Assembly (NCBI GenBank): GCA_973895155.1
Contig: OZ316892.1
Location: 558,001-622,000 of the forward strand
Length of the DNA: 64,000 bases
Reading direction: 5' to 3'
Origin: Marsupella aquatica
Lineage: Eukaryota; Marchantiophyta
Below are positions 1 through 11,103 of this stretch, in pieces. Both the position numbers and the translations under genes were made by a program. Below the pieces are notes generated by a model that did no database searches, was not told the DNA's origin, and worked only from the letters and a program-made list of their open reading frames with translations. Within the stretch, counting starts at the first letter, position 1; each line of letters starts with the position of its first letter.

Positions 1-448
1 CCGTTCGTTCGATGGTTACAGTGAAATACCGGAGTATGATTGCGCTTATTGATACTTGAGCTACCTGGAGATGTCTTTCACAGTTGTTTCTGTACTCTAT
101 TCTAAGATCATTGCATTCTTGACAGATAGCCGTTACTCTCAGCTGAAAAGGAGTCATATAACTTTTGCAAGTTATCTGTACCAAAGATCACAGCAGAGCA
201 AAGGAGACAAGAAAATACATCTTTGGACGAAGGTGGGAAATGCACCCTAGAACTCGAGAGACTTACCGGTCTGCTATCTATGTCTGAACATTTATTGTAG
301 AAAGATCATTGGGAAACATAGTCTTGGAGAAATAAGTAAAACTTTATTGCACCTCGTGGAATCTCCTGGATTTTATCCGGGTACCAGATCTCATCGTGGG
401 TTGTGGTGCTGACAGAGGAAGCCCAGAGCACCTCAGTTCAATCAGAAG
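1..448. other. 5' flank of the PPR gene, no gene recognised
   Basis: AT-rich sequence upstream of the PPR-DYW reading frame. A 64-codon open frame at 56-250 shows no recognisable motif and is probably chance. The promoter and 5' UTR of the PPR gene should lie here, but I see no convincing TATA box or splice signal that fixes them. Confidence 0.4.
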
Positions 449-3322
449 ATGACAAGAGAAGCACTTTGGGTGGATGAATGGTCAACCGCAGCATGGGTTA
501 AGGCAAGGGCGAGTTTGACTCCTCAAGGCAGATTTCAATCTCATCTTAGTTATTGCACGGGAGATCGGTCTCAAGTCACTTCAAAAGGGAATGGCAGTAG
601 GCATATGCATGATGGTGGTACCACGAGTGAAACAGTTGCTGTTTTGGACGATCGTCTACAACGTGGCATTACTGTAGACTCGTACACATATGTTAAAGTT
701 CTGCAAATGTGCTTGCAACAGAGAGACCTTTCAGCAGCCAAGCAAATTCATGATTGCATCATCGAGAGTGGAATTGATAAGAATCCATATGTGGCAATCA
801 CGCTCTTGAATGTGTATATCAAATGCGGAGCATTGTTGGATGCACGTAGAGTTTTCGATCAACTTCAGAAGAAGAGTGTTATTACTTGGACCAACATGAT
901 TGCAGGATATACTAAAAGTGATCATGTTGAATCTGCACTCAAACTTTTCAATCAAATGCGCCAAGAAGGCGTGCAGCCTAATGTGATCACATATCTGACC
1001 ATCCTGAAAGGATGTGCCAGCCCATTAGCTCTAACATGCGGAACAGAAATTCATGAACGCATTCGACATGCAGGCTTTGAATCGGACGTACGTGTGGGGA
1101 CTGCCCTCCTGCATATGTATGCAAAATGTGGGTGCATCGCCGAGGCAAAGACAGTTTTTGAAAAGTTGCCCAATCGACCTGTCATTACATGGAATATTAT
1201 GATTGGAGCATATGCAGAACGTGGTGATGGTGTGGAAGCATATCGACTATATCTACAAATGAGACGTGAAGGCTTCGAACCAGATGCATTCACTTATGCG
1301 AGTATTCTCAAATCGTCCGCAAGCAACGAGCCTTTGGAGTGGGTGAAGGAAGTTCATGAGCATGCTTGCAAGGCGGCACTGGAGACCAATTTGCGTGTGG
1401 GCAGTGCACTCATCCACATGTATGCAGAGAGTGGCAGTATAGATGACGCCCGACGAGTCTTTTACAGAATGGAGAAACGCGATGTAGTCACATGGAATGT
1501 AATGATCGGTGGACTTGCACAAAATGGATGTGGGCATGAGGCATATCGACTGTTTCTCCAAATGAGACGTGAAGGCTTCGAACCAAATGCAATCACTTAT
1601 GTGAGCATCCTGAATACATCTGTAAGTGCGGGTTCTTTGGAGTGGGTGAAGGAAGTTCATGGCCATGCTAGCAAAGCGGGACTGGGGTCAGATTTGCGTG
1701 TGGGCAGTGCACTGGTTCACATGTATGCACAGAGTGGCAGTATAACGGACGCCCGACTGGTTTTTAAAAGAATGGAGAAACGCGATGTTGTCACATGGAA
1801 CGTAATGATCGGTGCACTTGCACAACATGGATGTGGGGAGGAAGCATATAGAGTGTTTCTCCAAATGCGACGTGAAGGCTTTGAACCAAATGGAATCACT
1901 TGTCTGAGCATCCTGAATGCCTCTGCAAGTGCGGGGGCTTTCGAGTGGGTGAAGGAGGTTCATGGCTACGCTAGCAACGCGGGACTGGAGTCGGATTTGC
2001 GTGTCACCAATGCCCTCCTTCACATGTATACAAAGAGTGGCAGTATAGATGATGCCTTACTGGTTTTCAACAGAATGGATAAACGTGATGTTGTCACATG
2101 GAATACCATGATTGGGGGACTTGCACAACATGGATCTGGGTATGAGGCATATCGGGTGTTTCTCCAAATGAGACGGGAAGGCTTCGAACCAGATGCTTTC
2201 ACTTATGCGAACATCCTGAATGCATCTGCATCTGCATCTGCGGGGGCTTTGGAGTGGGTGAAGAAAGTTCATGGCCATGCTCACGAAGCGGGACTGGAAT
2301 CGGATTTGCATGTGGGCGGTGCACTAGTTCACATGTATGCAAAGAGTGGCAGTATAGATGACGCCCAACAAGTTTTTCACAGACTGGGGAAACGCGATAT
2401 ACTCACATGGAACATAATGATCGGTGGACTTGCACAACACGGACATGGGCATGAAGCCCTGGAACTTTTCAGAAAAATGACTGCAGACCATGTGAAGCCC
2501 AACGAGACGTCATTCATAGCTGTGTTGTCAGCCTGTTCTCATGGAGGCCTTGCTAATGATGGCCGTAGAATCTTTTCAGCTATGACGCAAGATTACGGTA
2601 TCGAGCGTACTGTTGTTCACTATAACCTCATGGTGGATATTCTTGGGCGGGCGGGACACTTGGAGGAAGCAAAGCAGTTGATCAGTGAGATGCCGATCGA
2701 ACCAGATGATGTAACTTGGACAGCCTTGCTTGGGGCTTGTAGAACTTACGGTAATGTGGAGCTGGGCGAACTGGCCGCTAACGAGCTTTTCAAGTTGGAA
2801 CCCGGTAAGGCCTCTACGTATGTGCTGCTCTCCAATATCTATGCTGCAGCTGGGAAGTGGGGGAAAGTGTCATCTGTGCGCACCTTGATGCAAGCGAGAG
2901 GTGTTCGGAAGGAGCCAGGGCGTAGCTGGATTGAAGTTGATAACAAGATCCATGAATTTGTTGTGGGGGACACATCTCACCCAGAAGCGAAGGCGATATA
3001 TACTGAGCTGAGTAAATTGAGTGAAAAACTGAAGGCTGCAGGCTACATTCCGGATACCCAGCTTGTGTTGCATGATATCAATGAGGAGGATAAAGAGCTG
3101 GCTCTTTGCTTTCATAGTGAGAAATTGGCTATTGCTTACGGACTTATGCACCTACCTTGGGGAGAACCAATTCGTATCAGTAAGAACCTTCGGGTGTGTT
3201 CAGATTGCCACTCAGCAACGAAGTATATCTCTAAGGTGACCGGACGCGAGATTATTGCGAGGGATGCAAATCGGTTCCACCATTTTAAAGGTGGAATGTG
3301 TTCTTGTGGTGATTACTGGTGA
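449..3322 (+). CDS. PLS-class PPR protein with C-terminal DYW deaminase domain (organelle RNA editing factor)
   Basis: An intact, intronless 957-codon frame. Residues from about 70 to 750 are tandem PPR motifs of the P-L-S type (repeated VTWNxMIGGxAQ, EALxLFxxM, HMYAKSGSIDDA). They are followed by E/E+ motifs (EPDDVTWTALLGACR, LSNIYAAAGKW), a PG-box-like stretch (EPGRSWIEV, KIHEFVVGD) and a full DYW domain. The deaminase signature is complete: H889-S-E891 and C917-x-x-C920, then the second metal site near C951-S-C953, ending in GDYW. Family knowledge: such proteins enter mitochondria or plastids, bind a specific RNA and deaminate C to U. The N-terminus is Arg/Ser-rich and low in acidic residues after the first few codons, compatible with a targeting peptide. 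The first ATG was chosen because no other in-frame Met precedes the repeats except at about residue 52. Target RNA unknown. Confidence 0.93.
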   Translation: MTREALWVDEWSTAAWVKARASLTPQGRFQSHLSYCTGDRSQVTSKGNGSRHMHDGGTTSETVAVLDDRLQRGITVDSYTYVKVLQMCLQQRDLSAAKQIHDCIIESGIDKNPYVAITLLNVYIKCGALLDARRVFDQLQKKSVITWTNMIAGYTKSDHVESALKLFNQMRQEGVQPNVITYLTILKGCASPLALTCGTEIHERIRHAGFESDVRVGTALLHMYAKCGCIAEAKTVFEKLPNRPVITWNIMIGAYAERGDGVEAYRLYLQMRREGFEPDAFTYASILKSSASNEPLEWVKEVHEHACKAALETNLRVGSALIHMYAESGSIDDARRVFYRMEKRDVVTWNVMIGGLAQNGCGHEAYRLFLQMRREGFEPNAITYVSILNTSVSAGSLEWVKEVHGHASKAGLGSDLRVGSALVHMYAQSGSITDARLVFKRMEKRDVVTWNVMIGALAQHGCGEEAYRVFLQMRREGFEPNGITCLSILNASASAGAFEWVKEVHGYASNAGLESDLRVTNALLHMYTKSGSIDDALLVFNRMDKRDVVTWNTMIGGLAQHGSGYEAYRVFLQMRREGFEPDAFTYANILNASASASAGALEWVKKVHGHAHEAGLESDLHVGGALVHMYAKSGSIDDAQQVFHRLGKRDILTWNIMIGGLAQHGHGHEALELFRKMTADHVKPNETSFIAVLSACSHGGLANDGRRIFSAMTQDYGIERTVVHYNLMVDILGRAGHLEEAKQLISEMPIEPDDVTWTALLGACRTYGNVELGELAANELFKLEPGKASTYVLLSNIYAAAGKWGKVSSVRTLMQARGVRKEPGRSWIEVDNKIHEFVVGDTSHPEAKAIYTELSKLSEKLKAAGYIPDTQLVLHDINEEDKELALCFHSEKLAIAYGLMHLPWGEPIRISKNLRVCSDCHSATKYISKVTGREIIARDANRFHHFKGGMCSCGDYW
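1260..2478 (+). repeat. Four near-identical 303-bp PLS-triplet units inside the PPR gene
   Basis: The segment beginning MRREGFEP recurs at about 1260, 1563, 1866 and 2169, exactly 303 bp (101 codons) apart, with very high nucleotide identity. The fourth unit is 6 bp longer because a TCTGCA-type run is expanded (Ser-Ala repeats near 2225). This points to recent unequal exchange or gene conversion among PLS triplets, a known way PPR proteins change length and specificity. Confidence 0.85.
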
Positions 3323-5477
3323 ATCCAGATTGCAAGCTGTGTTGGGCTGGCTGGAAAGTGACTTTGAAGTAGTACTCACTGACAGCGCAGATACAAACAG
3401 GTTTTTGTTGTTGCAATTCCGTAACACTAATTTTGAGATTCTGCAATTTGGGGTTGTAACTAACCCTCTTCTGGCTGAAAGACCATTTCATGTAGGAGAA
3501 ATTTTACGCGAGTTTACTTTTGAGAGTCGAAATCATAGATGCGTGAAATCAAGGTCTTGGCTTGATTTGTAGAAAGTTCTTTTGATATCTTCGTCAAATT
3601 TGTCTTTAGATTAGAAGAAGGGTTGCATACAGCAGCTGCCTTGCCATGAACATGGTACTGGAAGGGAATTCACTTTGCTGACAGGAGTCGGTGAAATCAA
3701 GGGCATAAACATAAAATTTGCCGATGGCAACCTCCACCAGCATAAAACTCTAAGCTATCAGTTTCAGAGTTCATTGACTTGCGGAGGAAGCCTTGGCTCC
3801 CAGACTCATGGATGTATCCAGATCTTATACAGCTTGATGATGTAGATCGAAGATGAGACAATTTAATTTTGGTAAGGCTGCCATGTACTTCTGCCTCAAA
3901 GCGATTTGACAGTCTGAATTCAACCAAAAAGATATGAAGTTAACTGTTCTGAGCTTCTCAGAGTCGCAAGATAAGATCGTAAAACGTGCTCAAGAGCTTG
4001 TGTACTACTCCGGGTTTAGGGAAGGCTGAAGTTCAGCAGGGAAGAATTCTCGAATTACGCGAGAATGGGAGCGATGCATGCACTGTACACTGCTATCAAG
4101 GATTATCGGACAAGGCATGAAATTGGACTGTATTTGCAGTAGAAACTTTGCCAGGTTGATGGCAAGATTGAAATCCGAAAGCACGTAAAATAGATTCATT
4201 TGTAGAAGGTCTTGAGAGAGATTAATCTTTCATCTCGTCTTTTTTGTGTTTGAATTTGCTGTGTGACATGTTGCAGACGTCTGGTGGAAATACACCATTC
4301 TTCCTTTGAACTGACCTAACAACATTGCATCAATGACGAAATTTAATTTGTGCATTTTCTTGACACTAGAGTGCGAATCTAATAGTTGTTTTCCTCAATC
4401 CCGGACTGTCAAAACTCAACTGGCGAGGTATTGTACGATGCGAGCAAACAGTGAAATTTTCAGTGAATTTTCTAGTGATACTGGAAACGGCTAGCGAGGC
4501 AAAAACACTACTGCTAGTCAGGCAGACCTGATTGCTTTGGGAAATAAGTCACGATGACGGATATCCAATTCATCTGCAAACTCCCCGTAATCATGGGTTG
4601 GTGTTGCAGTTACCTTTGGGTGAAGCTTTCCGTCCATTGTCCCCATTACCATAATCTTCCCTCCTGACACAACCAAAATCCATAATTCTCTTACTGAACC
4701 CTGTAATGTCTTGATAGAAATTTATAATGCACTTATAAAGTCCCTTAAGGAGTGGATGGGAAAGAAGTGGATGGGAAAGGCATATTTTTCAACGGAGAAC
4801 ATTTCTCAGTTGCCAGCATGCACTTGGTCATGGCTATTATGTTCTTATTTCTGCATCATGAATAATAGCCATGACCAAGTCTTATTTCTGCATCATGGCC
4901 CACGGTGATTTCTTGTAACAATTTAGTCACAAAAGACTTGCACAGTTTCATGTATAGAAATCATTCACCTTTATTGAAAGGTGACCAGAATACTCATCAT
5001 CCCAACAATACTTGAAGTTTGTGATGAATGTGTAAGGAGTGGAATAGGACATTGTTACTGGATATTCTATATAAGCACTACTAGCACTATCTACAACATT
5101 AGCCTGGACCTACACTATTCTCCTTGTCTTCCTGGTTGTTCGGCTAAACAAACTTGATGGTCACACTACAGTCATGGAAGGAATTCCCTGACATATACTT
5201 CCTACTGAGTGTGTGGTGACTTTGGCAGTGATGACATTCATTTGAACAGCTCTGGATCATTGGTCATAATCGCATTCTCCAAGTCAAAATTGTCACAATT
5301 TCTCTCCCATCTTGACCTCTTGTTGTTTGAACCATCCCAAGTATTCATAGAACCTTTCTCCTCCATAGGTTGTCCCTCTCGAACCTGTCAATTCACAGCA
5401 GGAATGTGATTAAAGTAAGATTCACACCTCAACAAACCAGAAACCAGAAAGTACTACAATACATTCTATCGACTTAC
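3323..5477. other. Intergenic, no gene recognised
   Basis: The first few hundred bases are presumably the 3' UTR of the PPR gene. I find no coding frame with recognisable motifs, no tRNA and no transposon termini, apart from the inverted repeat at 4822-4880. Confidence 0.5.
4822..4880. repeat. Perfect 19-bp inverted repeat with 21-nt loop, flanked by a 17-bp direct repeat
   Basis: ACTTGGTCATGGCTATTAT at 4822-4840 is exactly complementary to 4862-4880. The loop contains CTTATTTCTGCATCATG (4844-4860), which occurs again at 4881-4897 right after the second arm. An inverted copy placed between direct copies is the expected footprint of a replication template switch. It could also form a short RNA hairpin. 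Confidence 0.8.
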
Positions 5478-6086
5478 CTGCAAGGAATTTGTAATGGTCA
5501 TCGACATAAGAGTTCTTGCTTACCCTGCTTACAAGCAGCTTCAAACCAGAGCAAGATCCGACCAACTCCTCTTCAACAAATTTCTTTGAAACATGCAATA
5601 AGGCTTTCTTATAATCCAATGCAGGATTGCTAGACACTAATGTAGCTGCTTCCATCTTAAGTCTCTGTGTTCGATCATACCTCAGGTAGGCCCCAGTTGA
5701 ATGGTGTCCACTGATTAGTGTACCAACTTTTTCAGGAACTCCACGAGCAGCCATCCGGGTGATGAGAGTTGCTCTCCCACTGCGATTGGTGAATACTTCA
5801 GGTGTCAATCCGACTACCAGAGCCATATTTTTCAGCCACTTACCAGCAGTATCTCTCCCTACCTTGTGAAATTTGTTGTACCGAGCAATCCCCATTGAAT
5901 TCGTGACGGCCTGCATAAATAAGTCTGGCTTCTCGGTTTTTGCTTCAGGTGGAAAATGCCACTTGTACTGCTTCACCATCATTAAGAAGACAATCTTCAT
6001 CGTAACTGTGGAAGATATTCTCAAACTGCTCCTCTTGGTACTTCTGGAGTGTGTACAAGTTGTTTTTGCTCTCCCTCTCTTCAAAC
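5478..6086 (-). pseudogene. Tyrosine recombinase exon, Crypton/DUF3504-like, decayed
   Basis: Minus-strand exon bounded by a plausible acceptor (TTCAG near 6087) and donor (GTAAGT near 5477). The C-terminal half carries the integrase-fold signature of tyrosine recombinases: KVGRDTAGKWLKNMA, then NRSGRATLITRMAARGV, which holds the motif with the second catalytic Arg, then ISGHHSTGAYLRYDR, which holds the GH motif and a Tyr. The spacing matches the DUF3504/Crypton family (KNTLSKMVKEM, TNHSLRATxATRL, TGHRSxxxVRxYKR). The box-II His is Asn here. The N-terminal part reads better in another frame (FEERESKNNLYTLQK) up to about 5950, so one frameshift separates the halves. Inference: a fossil of a YR-type element or a domesticated relative. 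The remaining exons were not found. Confidence 0.6.
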
Positions 6087-7660
6087 CTGAACACAAAAAC
6101 TATTAGGAATTTACTCGAGTTCCCGACTTTAGTTAGTTTGGCTTTACTAGGGTTTGTTGACCCTTGGTTAGTTTAGGATAAGATCCACTTATTTTAGGCC
6201 CACACATCTTAGTCCCCCTTGGGGGTATAGGTTGCATTCTTCACATGTATTTTCTCATGAACCATGTATCCTTCAGGAGTTTCTCCATCATGGTGTCTTG
6301 TTGATGTAGTGTGAGATTGAGTGCTCTCATGTTCCGCATTGCTGTGTAGTCTAGAGCTGACGGTTTTCTTACAAAAACCCCATAATATCAACAGTTAGGG
6401 ATCATAGAAGAAAAAACTTGTACTCTCATTGACTCAAAATAATACTTACATGACATACTCCCTTCCTGCTTTGTCGATCCAAACAGGTTTATAGATCATT
6501 GCCAACCTTGTAGAACTTATGGCTAGCTAGAGTTACAAGACCTTAGTACTCCCAGCTAGTGGGTTTTGGACATGTGTGGACATGAGTTCCACTTGTAGCT
6601 CATTCTCTTGTGTGTTTGTGCCTATGCTGGGATGTGTGACATGCAATGTATGTTGTGTAACAATGAGTATGCGCACGCACAATTGTCACACCATTATAGA
6701 GTGTTATTAAAGTATATCGTGTTGTATGGGTTTGTGGTTTTTATATGTGTGCTATATGAGCCGATAGGATTTAGCTTCCATTTGGAGGGATAGTTATCCC
6801 TTGTGGAGGCTCAAAGGCCTCATCTTTCAATGTTGAGCCTTTGAGCATGAGCTCTAGTGGCTATGGTATGGCCAACCAGGCTATGTGTATGTAACATGGA
6901 TTCCTTGAAGTGCAAGGTGTGTTTGGCTTGACATTTGTGTGTGATCGGATTGAATGTAATCAGTTGTGTATTGTTGGTGTCGATTGTGGTTTGGTTCCCG
7001 TGAAGATTATTGTGGGTTTTGGACATGTGTGGACATGAGTTCCACTTGTAGCTAATTCTCTTGTGTTGGTACCTATGATGGGATGTGTGTGACACGCACT
7101 GTATGTTGTGACATAGCGATGTGTAAGCACATGAAATAATTGAAAAATGTAAAGTTGAGCTCCATTGGCTTATTTTAAAATTGACAAACTAGGAGCTGAC
7201 TGAAGTATAGAAGAACAATGAGGAGCTCACCCATTGGCTCAACTTCAGCAAGGCAGCTTCACAAGCTAGCGTAATTGGAGGTTACACCCAGTCTATGAAA
7301 GACTTGAAGGCAACAAAGGAGGCCCTTGAGCACGGGCTTGAGCAGCAATTGACTGGGAGAAGGCCACTCAACAATATGAGGACCTTGAAACACAATGAAA
7401 CCTTGAGAGAGATGGAAAGCAGAAGGGCTAAGTTCACAGACTAAGAAGTAGGTTTGAGGACCTTTCAACATTACAAGCCGAGATGGTAGGTACGTTGAAG
7501 TGGAAGGACATCATCAATTCACAGAAGACTCATAGGAATATACTTGAGTTTGATGTCGTGCACGCTTGCGTGCAGGATTTGAAGACCTGTTGTTTGGCTT
7601 GGCTTCTTGGCTTTGCCCCTTTAATGGGGAAGGGCCAAAGAGTGAATAGTTAATGGAGGC
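6087..7660. other. Intergenic with repeats, no gene recognised
   Basis: No frame with recognisable motifs. It contains one long direct-repeat pair (separate entry). The rest looks like non-coding or decayed sequence. Confidence 0.45.
6559..7130. repeat. Direct repeat pair of about 115 bp (6559-6676 and 7013-7130)
   Basis: Both copies begin TGGGTTTTGGACATGTGTGG and run with small differences through GTATGTTGTG. They are separated by about 335 bp. The geometry (short terminal repeats, short interior, total about 570 bp) would fit a TRIM-type LTR element, but I see neither clear TG...CA ends nor a primer-binding site nor a target duplication, so this is only a repeat call. Confidence 0.5.
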
Positions 7661-8012
7661 GGGTATAGCGACGGAGACAGGAAACAGGTAAACAGGAATT
7701 TTTTTTCCTGTTTTTAATATGTTGTTACCACGAAAAAATCACTGTTACCGGGAAAAATGACAATTTAAAAATGTCTCCTAAAACATGTTATTTCCAAAAA
7801 AAATTAACAATGCAACATTTTTGGCTAGCTTTGGGCGCTACTATTAGCAGCGCCGGGCGCTAGCAAAAAAAATGGTCGACCGAAAAAAATAAAATTCAAA
7901 ACAAAATTTAAAAAAAAAAATTCACCCATTTTCCTGTTACCAGTTTTTTTTCCTGTTACCAGTTTCTGTTATTAAATCTTGTTTCCTGTTTGCTGTATTT
8001 TGTAAACACCTC
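7661..8012. mobile_element. 352-bp MITE with imperfect TIRs and 8-bp TSD ATGGAGGC
   Basis: ATGGAGGC occurs immediately before (7653-7660) and after (8013-8020) the unit. The ends are imperfect inverted repeats: the left starts GGGTATAGCGACGGAG followed by ACAGGAAACAGGTAAACAGG; the right, read inward on the minus strand, gives GAGGTGTTTACAAAATACAG then CAAACAGGAAACA. No coding capacity. An 8-bp duplication fits hAT-type (or some Mutator-type) transposition. The interior has AGCGCCGGGCGCT (7849-7861), the palindrome also found repeatedly in the transposon at 53-62 kb. Confidence 0.72.
7849..7861. repeat. AGCGCC-G-GGCGCT palindrome inside the MITE
   Basis: Thirteen-base near-perfect palindrome followed by AGC, with a half-site GGCGCTA just upstream near 7834. 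Same motif as the series between 53162 and 61820. Confidence 0.7.
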
Positions 8013-8429
8013 ATGGAGGCAATGAGTTGATGGGTGGATGGGGTGATTGATGCTCACGTCAGTGATACAATGGTTGCATTAGATGGGAGTGCAGATTGAC
8101 ATTCAATCCGCTGCGGTATCCAGAAGAACAACTTTGCAAACATTCCTTTTAATCATGAGGATTCATTTCCTTCATAACGGAATCTAGGGTGTTACAAGAA
8201 ACCAAAGCTTTGATGGACTAAAAGCTTGTCTCCCATCATCTCCATGGACTGTGACACATAAACTGAGCAATTTAGACCTAATGATGAGATAATCTAGATG
8301 TTCTCATTGACTGTTTACCTACATTTTAAATATGTTAGAGGACTGTGTGCACCCTAAAGTGAATTGAAAACATGCATGGAATGGAGTGAAAATTTACATT
8401 TAACACTATATCTAAGTTTTCAGTACTTC

Positions 8430-8780
8430 AATGGCAATGGCAAATTACTCGAAGGGCTTATTGTAACAAGAGCAGCACTCCTTGAAAACATAATTTTTTG
8501 GAGCTCCGTAGTGGGAAAATTACTTGATGCGCTCTTTGTGACAAGAACAACTCTCCCTGAAAAATAGGATCTCTCAACAATACTCCTTTAGAATAAAATC
8601 TGAGGTAGCTTTGCAGCAGCAAAATAAGTGAAAACCCTCCTTAACACAAGAGCGGCATTCTATGAAAAATAGGATTTTATAAAAATGTTTTGCAAATTAA
8701 AATGTCCTTTAGATTTGCAATGGCAAAATTACTACAGTCCGGCAACAAGAACAATACTCTATGAAAATCAAGATTTCCCC
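8430..8780. repeat. Four degenerate copies of an ACAAGAxCAxCxCTCxxTGAAAA unit
   Basis: Related segments at about 8467, 8539, 8645 and 8748, each with ACAAGA-(G/A)CA...CT(C/A)-TGAAAA followed by ATAGGATT-like sequence. Some are preceded by GGCAAAATTACT-like sequence. Spacing is irregular (70-105 bp), so the array is old. Confidence 0.55.
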
Positions 8781-9680
8781 TAGTTTCCTTGGTGTGAATT
8801 GTTCCACTAGTTCATGGGTCTTTGTGTTGTTTGCTCCCCTTTTCTTTTAGGTTTTTGCAGTCCATTATAAATAATATTCTTGAAGAAAATGAGTTCATTT
8901 TGTTTTTTATCCTAATTGAAGAAACTACTTGAGGTGCTATGAGTAATGTGAAGTGCTTAGTCTAGCTTCACATAGTTTCATTGACCATAAAGGCCAGATA
9001 AGGTACTCAGGGTTTGGAGAAATGATGATCTGACAAGTGATCATGGAGAGAAGTGTAAAGAACAATATTCAAACATATCTGTGTGTGTTAGTCCACTCCA
9101 CCCAAGTTTGGCTTGTCCATGGGGGCTTCATGGACAAGGTATCAGGCCATCCTAGAGGCTTTATATAAGTTAGTGTTCCTCAATGTCAACATGCGCAGAT
9201 CTGCATCCTCAATGGGTAAATCCTGAACATTTTAACATAGGATGGGCCTGGTTTGCATTGCATCTATTAAGCTCCAATGAGTGCCTGCCCTCTAGACTGT
9301 TGTGGGATTGTGGTGCAACTTACTCAATTACCCTTCACCAGATCACCTCAGCTTAACTGCAACTCTGGAAGTTGGGCCTACTCTAGATAATTCATCATTC
9401 AATTTGTCTAACTTAATTTTGTGATGTTAAATTAGACAGTAATTGGTGGACTGATAAATGTCTTGCTTTCTGAGTATAGCTAATGCTGAGAGTCTACTCC
9501 TTACCTTGAACAGCGCACAAAAACAAATGGCCATAAATATTGTAGAATTTTTCCATCTGTTCCCTCTCTCTTGGTTCTTGCTTGCAATGATCTAATCATC
9601 TTATTCCTTCTATTTTGGATCAGTATGCGCTATATTTGGGCTTGTGCTTTAGCAATATATAGAGGGGTACACAACATCAT

Positions 9681-9710
9681 CAGTTATCAGTCACTTATAA
9701 CTGATAACTG
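9681..9710. repeat. 11-bp perfect inverted repeat (CAGTTATCAGT / ACTGATAACTG)
   Basis: Arms 9681-9691 and 9700-9710 with an 8-nt loop. A short cruciform or hairpin in non-coding DNA; no function assigned. Confidence 0.7.
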
Positions 9711-9748
9711 CAAAAGAGCTGAGAGCTAAGGTATTTTTCTTGCACTTT

Positions 9749-9870
9749 ATGTTTTGACACTCCCATTACCATTATTGGTTTGTTGCAGTTTATGTTTTGA
9801 CCTTCCATTAAAATATCTTGGCTTGTTGGGTTTATGTTTTGACCTTCCCATTATAATAAATTGGTTTGTT
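9749..9870. repeat. Triplicated unit with TTTATGTTTTGACCTTCC core
   Basis: Three imperfect tandem copies of a roughly 45-55 bp unit built on TATGTTTTGACxxTCCCATTA ... TTGGTTTGTT. Confidence 0.6.
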
Positions 9871-10139
9871 TCCAAGTTGTGACTTTTGTAATGTGTAATT
9901 CATTGTCACACGATTGACATGGGTCTTAACACCAAAAACGTCACTATTGGGTGCCAAAACCATCTCCTTGTACCTGGGGATCACGAAGGGATGATGTGAA
10001 GGCCAGTAAACACCAATTTATGCCCTTAACACCAGACTATCATAGCAAGACTCTGTCACACATCACCCAGCTCAATCCCTAGGAACCAAGGTTGAGAATC
10101 AGATCCTGTGCTCATGATAGTTCTGGTGAGAAGGGGTCT

Positions 10140-11103
10140 TCATATCGGGCCCGTACACACAGGGCCTAGCGCTACGGTGCGCATATGTCTATACGTATAT
10201 GGTTACTGTCATAGGTATATTTCTATTCCGCCGCCAGAATGTACCCATAAACCAGTGACTCCTGACTGATTCCCGGCTTAGGGACTTCTAAGCCATTGCC
10301 CCACCACTCTGCCATTCCACTCTCAGCAATCAGAGCTGTGACCGCCCTAACCCTCACCCAACCCACTTCAATGCACCCAGTACACCTCTCAGTGGCGCTG
10401 CTAGTCCCATCATACACTCAGATTGCCTCACACATACACACATCCATGAGAGAAATGAGGTCTGAGAGGAAAACTCAGTTAGATTCAAAGATGTGCACAA
10501 TAGTTCACTTAGAACACTTGATCCAAACAATGGGCCCGAAGGCTGTCTCCTCCAGATTGCAACGTGCTTGCCCCGCAAGCCCCGTGCTTGCCATGCAAGC
10601 TCAATCCTGAACCTGAGCCCGACTCACTCCAGATTGCGACGACAGATTGGACTCGAACCAATCCCGTACTTGCCTTGCAAAATCAATCTTGAACTCAACC
10701 TCCATTGCACTTCATTCTTGGGGGCACGTATAGATCTCACACCTCCATTTCAAAATGTCAAGTTACGCATGCAGAGTTGACTCAACTTCAAGGTTGGTAC
10801 CAGGCCTAACGGCAATCTACCCCAGACTACAATGAGGCCCGGCCTCATGCTTGCCCTGCAAGCTCAGCCCTGGCCATAAATCCTTAGTGCTCTCTACCAG
10901 ACAAAGGTCGAGACTCCCCATGGATCACGTAGCATTGCCAGACTAAACTGTAAATGCTCCTCCTGGTGCCCCTCAATCAGTATCTCAATCTCCCTAATGT
11001 GTCACCACAAATCAAATTGAAATCCTCCCCACAGATTACAATCACCCACACATCACCTATCACCAAGGCTTTGTATCAGGGGAAAAGAACCCAATTGTGT
11101 TGC
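10140..11103. other. Possible old, diverged LTR of a related family
   Basis: No gene. The order of several words resembles the tail of the LTR family seen at 13712-14815: GGTAT..TTT..ATTCCGCCGCC(A/G)GAATG, then GGCTTA...AAGCC, then ACTCTCA, then ACTTGATCC. Similarity is patchy and I cannot define ends, so this is tentative. Confidence 0.3.

Larger units (their letters stand above)
8013..10139. other. Intergenic, degenerate repeats only
   Basis: No recognisable gene. It holds a set of degenerate repeats at 8430-8780, a short hairpin at 9681-9710 and a triplicated AT-rich unit at 9749-9870. Confidence 0.45.

Noticed and set aside
1253-2311. Minus-strand frames inside the PPR gene
   Set aside because: Repeat-derived shadows of the PLS units.
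6559-7130. TRIM retrotransposon
   Set aside because: No TG...CA ends, primer-binding site or TSD could be confirmed.
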